A DNA stretch of 64,000 nucleotides. Source: Charina bottae (lineage: Eukaryota > Chordata > Lepidosauria > Squamata > Charinaidae). Below the pieces are notes generated by a model, which made no database searches, had not been told where the DNA came from, and saw only the letters and a program-made list of their open reading frames with translations. The DNA lies in the NCBI GenBank assembly GCA_023362775.1, contig JALMGJ010000008.1, forward strand, positions 39,241,001 through 39,305,000, read 5' to 3'. Shown here in pieces: positions 1 to 11,498 of this stretch (its first letter is position 1; every line of letters starts with the position of its first letter). The position numbers and the translations under genes are program-made.

Positions 1-82
1 TCTCTGTAAACGAATTTAAATGCATGGGTGTGGATTTAGAAATACAGAAGGTAATTTTAATAGAAATGCAATGCAAATTACA

Positions 83-300
83 TCAAATGGAAGACTGCAA
101 GCAAGCTTGTTCAGCTAATTCTGCTGGACAGCCCTTCAAAGAGAAGGAACAAATAGAATAGAATCTCTGTAGCTCAGAGTTGAACTGTTGAGTCCTTGGT
201 GCTCTCTGAGCCTGGTTGTTTGCTTCCAGACGTTTCATTACCCAACAACTGTAGGTAACATCATCAGTGATCAGCACTGATCTAAAAGATTATATCAGCA
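83..300 (-). mobile_element. Penelope-like element 3' terminus (family C fragment)
   Basis: Read on the - strand, this carries the same terminal sequence as the copies at 29760-29860, 33140-33245 and 34330-34408: a CTGATGA box, a short hairpin, GAAACGTC, then a tail with GAGAGCACCAAGGACTC. In the 33 kb copies this tail follows a GIY-YIG coding region, which identifies it as the end of a Penelope-like element. No coding part is left here. Confidence 0.6.
229..267 (-). ncRNA. Hammerhead-ribozyme-like motif, PLE family C
   Basis: On the - strand the motif reads CTGATGA (267-261), a hairpin with a TTACC/GGTAA stem, then GAAACGTC (236-229). This matches the conserved hammerhead core CUGANGA...GAAA...NUH, with the very short helix III seen in retroelement hammerheads. 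One extra base sits between CTGATGA and the stem, as in the other copies in this window. Cleavage activity is inferred only. Confidence 0.45.
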
Positions 301-900
301 CTTACTTTAAAAAATTCAAAACAAAAGCATTTTCCCATGGGAAGGATTCTTTATAATTAATTCCAGAATCTTATATCAAATTTATCTGGACCTTAGTCCA
401 TTTGAAACTTTCTAAAATCAAGGTTTTAATCACCCTTTTACTATTTATTTTTTTTAAATTTTTTTTTAAATTCTTTAACTTGTAGTTAAAACTTCTTTCG
501 CTAAGGATTGAAGGAAACTCACCCGGTGCTGTAAAACTTGTCAATCCAAAAGTTCCTAATACCTGAAAAGCAGTTAACAAGCAATTTCTGAAAGTGATTA
601 GAAGAGGAAGCATGTGAACCCAGTGTAAGTTCACAAGCGCCAACCATGGTTTGAGCAAGATGGCTATTCCCTTGTCTCCCAGAGCTCTAAACCTGCCGGA
701 GACTGCTGTCTTGTGGTCTCCTCACGAAAAGCAGCTATCTGGAGCACTTGTGGACGATCTCAAGTCCTCTCTTTGTCTGGAGGGGAATTATTGAAGAGCC
801 GGTCTACTCACTGGCTCTTCATTCCACCGTGGTCATCAGCTCTGCTTTTTGCGGAGCCATCTTCAGTCCGCCATTTCTTCCCCACCATTTCTTCCCCGGA
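300..900 (-). mobile_element. 5' part of the L1-derived element also found at 20563-22053
   Basis: On the - strand the segment matches the 5' portion (about 20575-21120) of the 1.5 kb element in PLAC8-like intron 2. Shared features are GGCGGACTGAAGATGGCTC-like text, a GACCAC...GGAATGAAGAGC block, the peptide-like ITFRNCLLTA region and a TTGTTTTGAATT segment. The copy is 3' truncated and no ORF1 is left. Confidence 0.55.
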
Positions 901-1615
901 AGTCCCACTCCACACTTCTTTCTCACCAGTCTCATAACTCTACCACCCTTTCAATCATTATGTAGTCACTGTCTGCTAAAAAATATTCTCCCTTAGCTAA
1001 AAAATTGCACTCAATACACTACAACTATGAGGCACAAAACACTACATCTCATTGGTGCCTTATTTATTTCTTTTAAGAAGTGGAAGCATATTTTTTTTAT
1101 TGGTTGCTTTTGAGATAAATGTTGGGAAAAAATTAAGGAGTATCCATTAGAACAGCATTGGCTGTCCATTAGATAAACCGATTTTGGAGTAAAACTTCAT
1201 TTTTAAGATGAGTTCAAATGTAACAAAGGACTTACTCTGGAAGTACAGTTACGTTGGACTGTTCAAACAATTTTCTCCCCAGTATTAGCTTGGAAAAACG
1301 GTGATGGAGAAAACAAAGCTGAGTTGATTGGCCCATTGTTTTTCCCACCCCAGGAAAAGTTGGGGGGTGGGTTGTAATCTTTCTTAAATTAATTGTGCCT
1401 TTAAAATAAACATGGCAAAAAATTTAATGAGTAAACAGGCATTTAGTCCTTAAAAAAACCTCAGAAGATCTCCAGAGGTACATATATATGCATCTCAATA
1501 TATGCCAAATGTCTGTTTGGGATGGTGATGTGAGAAGTCGACTCTTGTGCCCTTCAGATATACAGTATACAGTATCTACATATATATACAGTACGATATA
1601 TACAGTATATATGTA
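901..1615. other. Non-coding stretch, no gene seen
   Basis: A+T-rich sequence with no exon-like frame. The last 60 bases are an imperfect TATAC/ACAGTA low-complexity tract, into which the LTR element at 1616-8508 has inserted. Confidence 0.5.
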
Positions 1616-2312
1616 TGGCCAGCCTTCCTGTAAAAATCTGAAATCCCATACTACCAAACAGAGACTTCAGACCAGAGGTTTCAAAGAATACAGCTTTAAT
1701 TATTTGGCCAAAAAGAAAAGCCGGGTGTGACACACACACACACACACATGGAGTCTAACAACAGATTGTTATATAGTTACAGAGAACAAAGAAATTTACA
1801 TTTTTAGCATAGGGACCAATCAAGTGGTTTCTACAGACATTAAACCTCCCCTTCTTTGGCATCCTGGCATTCTCCAGATGTATGTACAGAAAGAAAATAC
1901 TTGGTAACTTTGTATGTTTCCTCCCCTGGCAGTTCCAAAGCAAAAGATAGTGAACAGGCCTTTTATCAGAGATAGAGAGGAATCTTCCCAAATCGTTATG
2001 CTTTTGATCTTCCAAGGGGAAGTTAGAAAACCTTGGAAACTTTGTTCTTAACACATTCCATTCCTGTGAGCGAAAAAACAACAACACTCTCTTATCTTCC
2101 TTCTTTATGGCCCTACAGTGGGGCCCCCCTTTCCTCTCCAAACAAACAAGACACTTACAACTTCATTCAGGGAACCTTACTAGAGTGAAACAGAGTGCAC
2201 ACACTTGTGTTATAGAAACTATATAAAGGTGCTTAAAACTACACAGATAAAACTATATATGCTAAATATATATATCAAAACTATGGGGGGGCCTAAATTG
2301 CCCCCAGGGCCA
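1616..2312 (-). repeat. 3' LTR (relative to element sense strand)
   Basis: This is near-identical to 7814-8508. On the - strand it has a TATATAA box, an ATTAAA signal and a CA/TG tract in between. A 128-codon frame on the element sense strand (2141-1755) is preserved in both LTRs. Confidence 0.85.
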
Positions 2313-2316
2313 TATA

Positions 2317-2331
2317 TTCCCCCATTTTCTT
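2317..2331 (-). other. Polypurine tract of the LTR element
   Basis: On the - strand this reads AAGAAAATGGGGGAA and lies 4 nt before the U3 start of the 3' LTR. This is the expected site of plus-strand priming. Confidence 0.6.
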
Positions 2332-5300
2332 AGCATGGCATGCTTGCCATGCACCAGATGATGGCGCTCTTTGGGCATGGTAGGGAGGACCATCCTCTTA
2401 CCAGGGGGATTGATTGTATTTCTTCCAGAAACAAACACAACTCCCCCCCCCCGTTTTCTTATGAGGATGGTCTGGTGACAAAATGTATGTTTTCAGGTGA
2501 CAGGCCCCACCCATTTGATGATGTGTTTGGGTGGCAGCTCACAGACCCATCTTTGATAGTGTTTTGGAAGTGTAACAGAGTTGTTAATGCCCTTTGAAAA
2601 CAGATTAAGACATTGGAGTGTTTATGCAAAACAAAATCAAATGTAGTAAGAGTTTGTGTCTTTCCCATTAGTCCCTCCCCCATGTGTAGCAGAAAAAGAT
2701 TATACAAAAGTTCAACAGAAGTCATGGTTGCTTTGTCTTGTGGTGGAATTTTTAAGCAACACAAATTCTCTCAGCTGGAATGGAGGGATCCAGTCACTTA
2801 GAGGGGCAGTGGCCCTCATTGTCTTCCAGAGTGTTTGTGCTGTTTCTGGAAGGATAAAACTGTTTGACAGTTAGTTTATTTTCTCTGTCAACCATAGAAG
2901 CACTGAGATGGTAGGTAAGAAGCCCCTACCACTCTTTGTGAGTCCTTGACCTAGAAGAAGCTCTAGTGTACAATAGCTTGAGTGTTATAAAGTCCTTTTA
3001 GATGTCATTGTTGAAACAGAATCTTTGGGAACCATCCAGAAGGAACCGTTCCAAGGAGCAGCATAGAGACATTGCAGGCAGCAGTTTCAGTATCTGAAAG
3101 AAATTTCTTATAGACAACAACATAGGAACTAGAAACACAGGTGTAAAGACTGAAAGACACCAGATTATTGAGCAGCCTTTTTAGCAACCTCCTCAGGAAA
3201 GGGGAAGTGCATCCAAAGGTAAAGCAATCCAGGCCATTGAGAGCAATATGGTGGCTTAAGGTGATGAGAAATCTTCTTAGCTTCCATAGGCACCTGTAGC
3301 ATAGCAAACACCAAAAGTCAGTGAAGATATCTCTGCAAATAGAACAAGCTTGAGTCAAGGCAGAAGTTTAGCTGCTTGGGCCCCCCAAAGAAGGTGACAA
3401 GGGTTGTACCCAATAGGTGAAATTGCAGCCCCTAATAATTGGACTCCGTCAACCGAGAAGAGAAGACCCATCCAAAAAGAGTACTGTAGGGGCACATTGG
3501 TAAGACCTGAGCAAGCGTCCTTCATCGGGTTATGGTTTGCAAACAGTCATGTTGTTGACTTCTTTCCGTCTGTAATCTCAGGAAACAAAGTTGCTGGGTT
3601 CAAAGTCGTATACCACTTTGAAGTCACACTTGGAGTAGCTAAAAGGTTTACTTCATAAGCGGCTAAATGCTGATGTGTAGAGGAACAAAACATAGTTAAT
3701 AGAAAACCCATAAACAAGTTAAACAGGCATCCTACTGTACCATGAACAAAAGAGTCCAGCTATACAGAACAGTGGGCTACAGGCCCCTCTCTGGCACTTG
3801 ATAGAAGGCAGTGACAATTGAAGAACAAGCAAAACTAGCTTGGTTGGTAAAGCCTTGTGATCTTACTCTGTGAAACCAAAGAGTGAAGTTCTTGGGTCTC
3901 TGTGGTAGGCTTTAGCAGGTTTTAACATCAGTAGAGGATCAACTCCAGAGTCTGTAATTGAAAAGGCTCTATTGGCAATATAAAAGAAAAGTTAACAGAT
4001 AACCCTGATGATAATACAGTGGATGGTGGCTCTCTTCTGCAGTCCAGGGCCAATATGTTCCAGAGCCCATCCACCTTTTTCCAGGACACAAAGCATAAGC
4101 TTACAACTGAAAATCAACAAGTCCTAGAAGAAAAGCAAAATATTAGTTACAGTCAGAAAATGCAGGTCAGTGAAAACGATGTTTAATCCTGCATTGCTTG
4201 TCTGAGGAAAACAAAAGAACAAAAACAAAATCTCATAAAACTGCACGCTGAGTTTGAGCATTCCGTTTCTCTCATGTCTTTATTAGGCAGGAGTTCTTTT
4301 TCCTTTTAGGCAGGCTGTTTCACAGTGTAAGCATCAGGTTATTGCAAAGTCCAGGCATGGGGGGTTTTCTCAGGCACTGAGATTTTATGGCAGCCTTGTG
4401 CACTTAGGCTATAACTCTCCTTTGTTCTGGCACCAAGCAGTCACCAGCCCCAACTCTTCAGCCTGGAATGGGGCACCGGTTGGTCCACCTGCCAAGGTTG
4501 GCGTTCCTGCCGAAAGGATGATAAGAACAAAACTTGCGCAGACAACTGCTGGATTGGCTCAGGGATGTATGCCTGGGCGCATAAAAATTAGGAGCTTTGA
4601 AAAAGCCACCTTTAATAAAAACAAAAACAAGAAAACAAAACAATAAAAACAAAACTTCCAGGGTTTATGCTTATTTCTAAGCAACCTGGGGGGGGTGTGC
4701 CCTGCAGTTGCAGGGGTTATTGTTTCCCCCCACGCATGTGCTCTGCACACCAGCAACTTCTGATGTGTGAGATAATATTAAAAAAAAATATTGGGACTTA
4801 GCAGCAAAGAAAATTTAAAAACCATACTAAATGTTTCAAAAAATAAAATAAAAATAAAAATCGAAGGGCAATAAAACAATGCCAATTATCTCTGTGACCA
4901 AATAACACAGCCATGTTAAGTAAAAACATTGACACATAGCAGTATAAAATTTCCAATTAATTTTCAAATAAAACTGAGCATGGGACAATGTATTTTAATG
5001 AGTAAACTGATTTTGCAGAAAAAAAAAATTCCAAAAAAGAAACAAAACAAAACCATCAGATAGACTATACCAATCCATGGAGGCTCTATTACAGCCAGAA
5101 TTTTCAAAAAGGAAAAAAAAAATCTTCTTTCTTTTTGTTATTCACACACCACACAGTTTAACAAACTGAAAACACACCCACACAAGCACACACCTACATT
5201 TCCTTTACAAAAAGACACAAAAAGGAAAAACAAAAACATAACCCAACAGTCAAAAAAGTTAAGACTCAAATGAGATTCCAATGAAGGGGTTTAAAGTTTA

Positions 5301-5984
5301 GATGGTTTATTATAAACCCCTTGTGCATCAGAAAAATCCTTGCCTGTTGCCTGTCTCCTCGCCCATCTTCCGGAAAATTCCCATTTTTGTCTAGCCTTTT
5401 TACTTACTCAAGCCATTTCCATATTCTAAAGAGCTAACACAGCCGAGACCTTTTCCCTCTCTTTTTACTTTCTCTCTGTTACTTACTTAAACCATTCCAA
5501 TATTCCAGTTTCTGTCCTTATCAGGGAGGCAAATAGCCAACACAGAGAAGAGCAGTCTCTATTGCTTTTGGTGGGCTTTCCTCTCCCTCCCCCTTCTTCT
5601 CACTCTCTCTCCCTTCTCTCCCCCCCCCCCAAGCTTTTAACTAACAGGCAATAAACAAACCAGAGGAAAGGAGGGGGGGGGCAGAGCCTGGATAAGTTAC
5701 GCACACACATACACAGGAAAAAAAACACCTTTTAACTTTCTTATAATATGCATTTAAACCATTTAAAATACAACATACAAAACACACTCAAGATGAGTAA
5801 GAAATGCAAAGACTTGTCATTAAGTTGAACACGAGTCCTCATGCATACAAGCGCAGGTATGGCCAAAATTTGCATTTAACTTCCAACCATTCCTTTACCA
5901 CTACAAAGAGATTCAGCCTTCAAAAGGGACAGACAGACACAATTTTAAAACTTCCTCTTCACAACTTAAAACAGGTTTTCAACC
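2332..5984 (-). other. LTR element interior without recognisable coding content
   Basis: About 3.6 kb, many A- and C-rich runs on the + strand, no open frame beyond about 120 codons, and no protease, RT, RNase H or integrase motif found by reading both strands. A - strand frame at 3358-3005 has 117 codons with hydrophobic stretches, but nothing identifies it. Either pol and env were lost or replaced, or this is non-coding filler of a non-autonomous family. Confidence 0.5.
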
Positions 5985-7000
5985 TTACACGCACACACAT
6001 TTAGACTGACAGATACTCACAAACAGAAAACATGCACCGGTGCTTTTGACACTGACAAACACAGAAACATCTTTTTCTCTTTTTCTCTTTTTCTTAGGAC
6101 AAACGGGGGATGGGGGGGTCGTTGAGAACAGTAAAGATTGCCCCTGTGTAGAGAGCTGGTGGTGAGGCATGGGGCGAGAGCGTTCTCCTTCTGAGCAACT
6201 GGGAAATTGTGGTTGGCTCAGGGACATTTATTTTTCCAGTGGCCAAGCCGTTTGCATTGGTTCTTTTGGAGGCTTGACTGACAGCAGTTGGGTGGCCCCC
6301 GTTTTCTTTATGGCAGATGGTTTTGGGGGCTGGAGGACGGCCACAAGAATGTTAGCCTGTTTACGCATTTTCCTTTCTTCCTCCTCCCGTTGGGAAGGAG
6401 CAGCGAATGCAGTCAAATTTTGGGTGGTGAAGGCTTGGGAGTTTTTGCAGTCTTCTCCGGACATCTAGGGCACTTTGGCTAACAAACGTTAGCAGGGGCT
6501 TTAGGGTCCAATACAGCAAGAGATGAACTGGCCACAACGGAGGCATACGTTGTCCCTGCTCTGGTGTGTGTGCAGGGCTCATTGAGTTTTTCTCCTGGGG
6601 GTTGGGGTGGAGCCGTTGGCAATAAGGCATTAGCTGCTGGTGGGCTGAGCGGAGCCGGTGGTGAAACATAAGGAAGAGGGAATTCCTCTTCTCCATCGGC
6701 ATGACAACATGTTATTCAAAGAGACCTTAGGCAGGTTGGGGGGGTAGACTGAAAAGCCACAAGATTTCTGAATATCAGGCCTGCCTGATAAGTTGAAAAA
6801 GAAGCTAGCATAAAGCTTTTCCTCAGTTTTTCCTTGGCTTTTGAGGAAACTTGTTAATAGGTTGATAAGCTCAGGGTCCGTGGACCCATCACATGGCCAA
6901 GGTTTTTTGGTGAAAGCCCAAAAAGTATGTGGGCCAGACAAAAGAACAAAAATTCCAAGGTTTACTTTCCTTAAAAAAAACATTTTCACTGCCACTTAAG
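5985..7000 (-). pseudogene. gag-like remnant of the LTR element (broken)
   Basis: This is the first coding-like region after the primer site and leader, where gag is expected. From 6995 the - strand has a 121-codon frame. After a frame change near 6690 comes a proline-rich stretch (about 6690-6485) containing LPYVSPPAP, the kind of late-domain-like sequence common in Gag. A further frame (6464-5985) is charged and proline-rich and is interrupted by one stop at 6228-6230. No CCHC zinc knuckle was found. The Gag assignment rests on position and composition, not on a recognised conserved domain. It is broken by at least one frameshift and one stop and is unlikely to yield a complete protein. Confidence 0.4.
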
Positions 7001-7107
7001 ATTTTTAAGGCATCTCAGTGGGTTAGCATGTAGCCCAAGGGGTGCCTGGCTAAGACCTATACCTTTCCGCCTCATTTACCCTTGGCAAACTTGGACGGTT
7101 ACCTATG

Positions 7108-7317
7108 ATTCCCTGAGGGGTTTCTCGGACCTTTCCGTCGGTTCGGGGCGCAGCTTCCCCCCCCCCCTCGTGTAGGGAATCCCAAATGCCCTGAGAGGTT
7201 TCTCGGACCTAAAAGGTTCGGGGAGCCAATCCTCCCCCTCTCATGTAGGGCTTCCTGAGGGGTTTCTCGGGTCCTTTCCTTCGGACTCGGGGTGCATGCC
7301 TCCCCCCCTCGTGTCTC
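7108..7317 (-). repeat. Three imperfect tandem repeats in the LTR-element leader
   Basis: A C/G-rich unit (CTGAGGGGTTTCTCGG, TTCGGGG, then a CCTCCCCCCTCRTGT end) occurs three times, starting near 7113, 7191 and 7255. It lies between the primer-binding site and the gag-like region, where retroelement RNA usually carries packaging and dimerisation structure. Confidence 0.7.
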
Positions 7318-7796
7318 AACAATCATTCTTCACAATCGCCTTGGTGTTCTCCGGCTGCGCTCCTCGCGGAGCAACAGAAACGCGGATAGACCTCCCACTC
7401 GCTCCGTGTGTCCGAGGACTCGTGGTCCTCTGCCACGTTTCATTCACACACATTCACACAACACTCCCACAACCCAAAACCTGAATACCAAAACCTAAAA
7501 ACAAAACCAATACTTACACCATTCCTGTGGTCCCAATACTGAAGCCAATTGAAGAGTGGCAATGTTGAAACCTCCTTAGAGCGTTCGGGTTCAGCAGAAA
7601 GCGGAGCCTGCCGGCCCTCCTCAGGTGAAGTCACCGAACAAAAAGGTTCGGGAGGCCTCTTGACTGTCCTCTTGGTGAGGGCCGGTTTCGTCCGTCCGCC
7701 TGGCCGAAGGTCCTCGAATCACAATGGGATTCGACTGTGGGGGACCCTGGGTGGGTCAATCCCGAAGGAACGAGGCCTTCCAGCCCCACGTTGAAT

Positions 7797-7804
7797 GGGC
7801 GCCA
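7797..7804 (-). other. Primer-binding site (Lys-tRNA type)
   Basis: The - strand reads TGGCGCCCA followed by TTCAACGTGGGG, close to the usual complement of the 3' end of tRNA-Lys. The first nine bases fit; the remainder has a small insertion. Confidence 0.65.
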
Positions 7805-7813
7805 GAAAACGTA

Positions 7814-8508
7814 TGGCCAGCCTTCCTGTAAAAATCTGAAATCCCATACTACCAAACAGAGACTTCAGACCAGAGGTTTCAAAGAATACAGCTTTAATTA
7901 TTTGGCCAAAAAGAAAAGCCGGGTGTGACACACACACACACACATGGAGTCTAACAACAGATTGTTATATAGTTACAGAGAACAAAGAAATTTACATTTT
8001 TAGCATAGGGACCAATCAAGTGGTTTCTACAGACATTAAACCTCCCCTTTTTTGGCATCCTGGCATTCTCCAGATGTATGTACAGAAAGAAAATACTTGG
8101 TAACTTTGTATGTTTCCTCCCCTGGCAGTTCCAAAGCAAAAGATAGTGAACAGGCCTTTTATCAGAGATAGAGAGGAATCTTCCCAAATCGTTATGCTTT
8201 TGATCTTCCAAGGGGAAGTTAGAAAACCTTGGAAACTTTGTTCTTAACACATTCCATTCCTGTGAGCGAAAAAACAACAACACTCTCTTATCTTCCTTCT
8301 TTATGGCCCTACAGTGGGGCCCCCCTTTCCTCTCCAAACAAACAAGACACTTACAACTTCATTCAGGGAACCTTACTAGAGTGAAACAGAGTGCACACAC
8401 TTGTGTTATAGAAACTATATAAAGGTGCTTAAAACTACACAGATAAAACTATATATGCTAAATATATATATCAAAACTATGGGGGGCCCTAAATTGCCCC
8501 CAGGGCCA
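7814..8508 (-). repeat. 5' LTR (relative to element sense strand)
   Basis: Partner of 1616-2312, with TGGCC/GGCCA termini. The U3-R-U5 order on the - strand is supported by a TATATAA box and a downstream ATTAAA. Confidence 0.85.
7893..7971 (-). promoter_or_regulatory. LTR core promoter and poly(A) signal
   Basis: On the - strand TATATAA (7971-7965) is followed 67 nt later by ATTAAA (7898-7893), with a TG-repeat between. This spacing fits a retroviral R region. Inferred from sequence only. Confidence 0.45.
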
Positions 8509-8652
8509 TATATATATATATATACACTACAATATATACAGTACCTAGCACAACATATGGCCTTTGTCAGTGCTAAAAAGTTTGCTGATTTGATCTAGTA
8601 CTAGAAAATAGAACAAATTCAATAAGTAATATAACAGGATTAAGTAGCCTGT

Positions 8653-8926
8653 TGTAATGGTGTGTGGGAAAGACCTTGGGAGACTGGGCGAAGAAACGCT
8701 GCCAAGGGAACGGTCAGATAAGAGACAGCATAGCCCTCAGCTGGAGAGTGGGCAGGGCAAGAGGCTCAGGAGGGACCCTCCCTAGTTTCTCAGGCTGTAA
8801 AGGAGACGGGGGTGGGGGAGAATTGTACTTTCAGACTTGCAAGTTTCTGTTAATGTAGCTTTACGATGAAGTAGAATTAGCTCATCTGATTGTGATTTCT
8901 ATCTGGTTTACCCTGCGGGGCTGACA
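8653..8926 (+). mobile_element. Solo LTR with 5 bp target duplication
   Basis: A 274 bp block starting TGTAATGG and ending GGCTGACA, flanked by CCTGT on both sides (8648-8652 and 8927-8931). A second copy lies at 24094-24347. The TG...CA ends and 5 bp duplication point to an LTR left by recombination. Strand is assumed from the TG start. Confidence 0.7.
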
Positions 8927-8931
8927 CCTGT

Positions 8932-10044
8932 ACTTCTGTCATGTTCATGTTATGAAGGCAAGTGGAGGCAATGAGACCTAGCCAGGGGTGGGTGGGAATC
9001 CACAGTCCTTTCTGTTTTAATATTATGGCAGTAAAATTCTTGTGGGGCACTTATATTATTAGGCATTAATGGGAGTGGGAGGGTGGCCTAGTTCCGATTT
9101 CCTGCCACAGCCGGATGGTTGGTCCGGCCTCGGCCTAGCGTGGTCGTCTGCACGCAGCAAGAATCTTGGCCACCCTGATGAAGCCAAACCCCCAGAGTTT
9201 TAAAAAGCAATGCACCAGACAGACTTCGCTGACCCTTTCCATGTGATTCGGCTACACTGAGGAAGGTCATTCCATTCACCAACAAGGCCATTTCATATCA
9301 GCAGGAAAAGATTTGGCTACCAAAGGGACTGTGGGAAGCTATCAAGATTTGTGGTTCATCCTGATGACATTTCAGTTTTAAGTGTCTCAGTTTTGGGCAC
9401 CTCCACAGCTGAAAGCCATCAGAAAACAGGTACAGAAAATGAGCTGTTTCTGAAATAGAAAGCAAAAAGGAGGAGTGGAAATAGTAGGCTTCTGGACTGT
9501 GCGTTCTGGATCTCATGGGTGCTGTCACTACAGAAGAGCCCCATTCCTACAGCAATTCAAGCTGCTTTGTTCCGTCAGTCAAATTAGGTACAATGAATTC
9601 TGGGGGTCCACTGTCCACAGGTCATCCTCCTGCCTCTTGGTCATCTGGCATTCCTAACTCCATTTGCCCCATCAGCAAGAGGGCAATCAAGAGTACCCAT
9701 AGGTGCCTTCCTTGCACCACAGTTTAATTCTTCAGATGCTACTCTTAAAGCAGATTTGAATGAGGTCACAGCAGTGATATGTAGGACTTCATAGCAGGAG
9801 AAGCTAATGGGAAAAGGACATCTGAATGGGTAGGTGTTTCTAAATAAAGAGGTAATAAATGCGGTTGTAAACAATCCCACTGAGGAAAAAAAAATGAAGG
9901 TGAGCAGAAGAAACCAACGAAGCTACTCCAAAAGCTTAATGAAGATCTGAAAATAAAAAGCAGGTCATGCCACAGACACATAGCCCAGAACTGTTCATCT
10001 GGTGTCAGAAAATCAAAAGTTCAGAATACATTGAAAAAAACTGA
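8932..10044. other. Non-coding stretch, nothing recognised
   Basis: Several 60-80-codon frames occur on both strands, but none shows splice-flanked or family-like content. Sequence is mixed composition without clear repeats. Confidence 0.4.
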
Positions 10045-10380
10045 CTTATGACCGGTCCTCACACTTACGACCGTCACAGCGTCCCCGTGGTCATGTGATC
10101 ATGATTTGGGCGCTTGGCAACCGGTTCACATTTATGACGATCGCAGCGTCCCGTGCTCACATGATCACCATTTTCGACCATCCCAGCCAGCTTCTGGCAA
10201 GCAAAATCAACGGGGAACCACGTGATTTGCTTAATGACCACATGATTCGCTTAATGCCCGTGGTGATTCACTGAACTGCTGCAAAACAGGTCATAAAATC
10301 GGGTTGGATTCACTTAATGATGGCTTCGCTTAGCACCAAAATTCTAGTCCCAATTGTGGTCGTTAAGTGAGGACTACCTG
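10045..10380 (+). mobile_element. Tc1/mariner-type MITE, copy 1 (5' truncated)
   Basis: Ends in GTGAGGACTACCTG followed by TA, the same end as the copies at 11087-11496 and 12537-12932. The other terminus is degraded. The interior shares the CACATGATC and GGTTGCCAAG-type segments of the family. Confidence 0.6.
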
Positions 10381-10382
10381 TA

Positions 10383-11086
10383 GTTGCCAAGTTTAAGAAA
10401 CATAGCTCAAGAGTCTTGCCCTCAAGAAGCAATTTAGTAAAATGTATTGAAATACAGTTTAATGCACATTTTTTTAAAATCTAGGCAAATATATTTTATA
10501 TTATAGAATATAAATCTATTCGGGGAGATGGGCGGGGATAAATTTAAATAATAAATAAATAAATATTGTAGAAAATAATTCCAGTCCACCCAAGGGGGAA
10601 AAAATCCAGCATATATTCCTAGGGCCTCTTCACTAAAACGTCACTCCCGTTGTTTTTTCCCGCTTTCACTGAGAAGTGATGGCAAAAAAAAAACCCTCTC
10701 TAAATGAGAGTTGATCTTTTACCTTTTTCTCCTTCCTCCATTAGCCACGAGTGACTCAACAGACAACTGCTAGATATTCTTTTTAATCTTACTCTCCATC
10801 TCTTCCTGCCAAGGAGAAAGAATTTTATCCCCTGCAGCTATTGGCTACAGCACCCCGGAAGCTCAGTGTGATTACTAGATGGAGATAGATCAAATATCCA
10901 ATAATATTTGTACTCACTCAATACTTTGCACATTGAAAACTGATGCCAAAATAAATGAAATGAGGCAAAACAGGAGCTACACAACTGCAATCACCTACAA
11001 CAGTCTTCCCCAACCTGGTGACCTCCTAATGGGTTGGACTATAGTGCTCAAAGTTGTAGTCCAATCCAATAGGCTGATATATACTG
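10383..11086. other. Non-coding stretch with a LINE-type tail
   Basis: At 10510-10565 there is a GGGAGATGGGCGGGGATAAA segment followed by an AATAAATAAATA tail, a typical 3' end of a CR1-type LINE fragment. A MITE-like TCTTCCCCAACCTGGTG terminus lies near 11005. No gene seen. Confidence 0.4.
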
Positions 11087-11496
11087 CAGGTAGTCCTCAC
11101 TTAACAACCACAATTGAGACCAGAATTTTGGGTGCTAAGCAAAGTGGTCATTAAGCAAATCTGACCTGATTTTACAACCTTTTTTGGGGCGGTTGTTAAG
11201 CAGATCACCGTGGGCATTAAGTGAACCACATGGTTGTTAAGCAAATCACACGGTTCCCCATTGATTTTGCCTGCCAGAAGTCAGCCAGGAAGGTCAAAAA
11301 TGGTGAACATGTGACCTCGAGATGCTGCGACGGTCATAAATGTGAACTGGTTGCCAAGTGCCCAAATCATGATCACGTGACTGCGGGGACACTGCAACGG
11401 TCGTAAGTGCGAGAACCAGTTGTAAGTCAGTTTTTTCAGAACTGTTGTAAGTCTGAACTGTCACTAAACGAATGGTTGTTAAGTGAGGACTACCTG
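11087..11496 (+). mobile_element. Tc1/mariner-type MITE, copy 2
   Basis: Terminal inverted repeats CAGGTAGTCCTCACTTAA...TTAAGTGAGGACTACCTG, with TA following on the right. Interior motifs run opposite to copies 1 and 3 (the AATTGAGACCAGAATTTTGG block is at the left end). Confidence 0.75.
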
Positions 11497-11498
11497 TA

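Larger units (their letters stand above)
1616..8508 (-). mobile_element. Young, coding-defective LTR retroelement (endogenous-retrovirus-like), Lys-type primer site
   Basis: Two direct repeats of about 696 bp (1616-2312 and 7814-8508) flank 5.5 kb. They read TGGCC...GGCCA at their ends. On the - strand a TGGCGCCC primer-binding site lies 9 nt inside the upstream LTR, and a purine tract lies just before the downstream LTR. By eye the LTRs differ by one substitution, a CA-repeat length change and a G-run length change, so the insertion is recent. The outer flanks suggest an imperfect 6 bp duplication (TATGTA/TATATA). The interior has gag-like remnants only and no reverse-transcriptase motif, so the copy probably moved with proteins supplied in trans. 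Confidence 0.85.

Noticed and set aside
9298..9981. Three - strand frames of 71-79 codons as a possible processed pseudogene
   Set aside because: No recognisable protein family and no continuity between frames.
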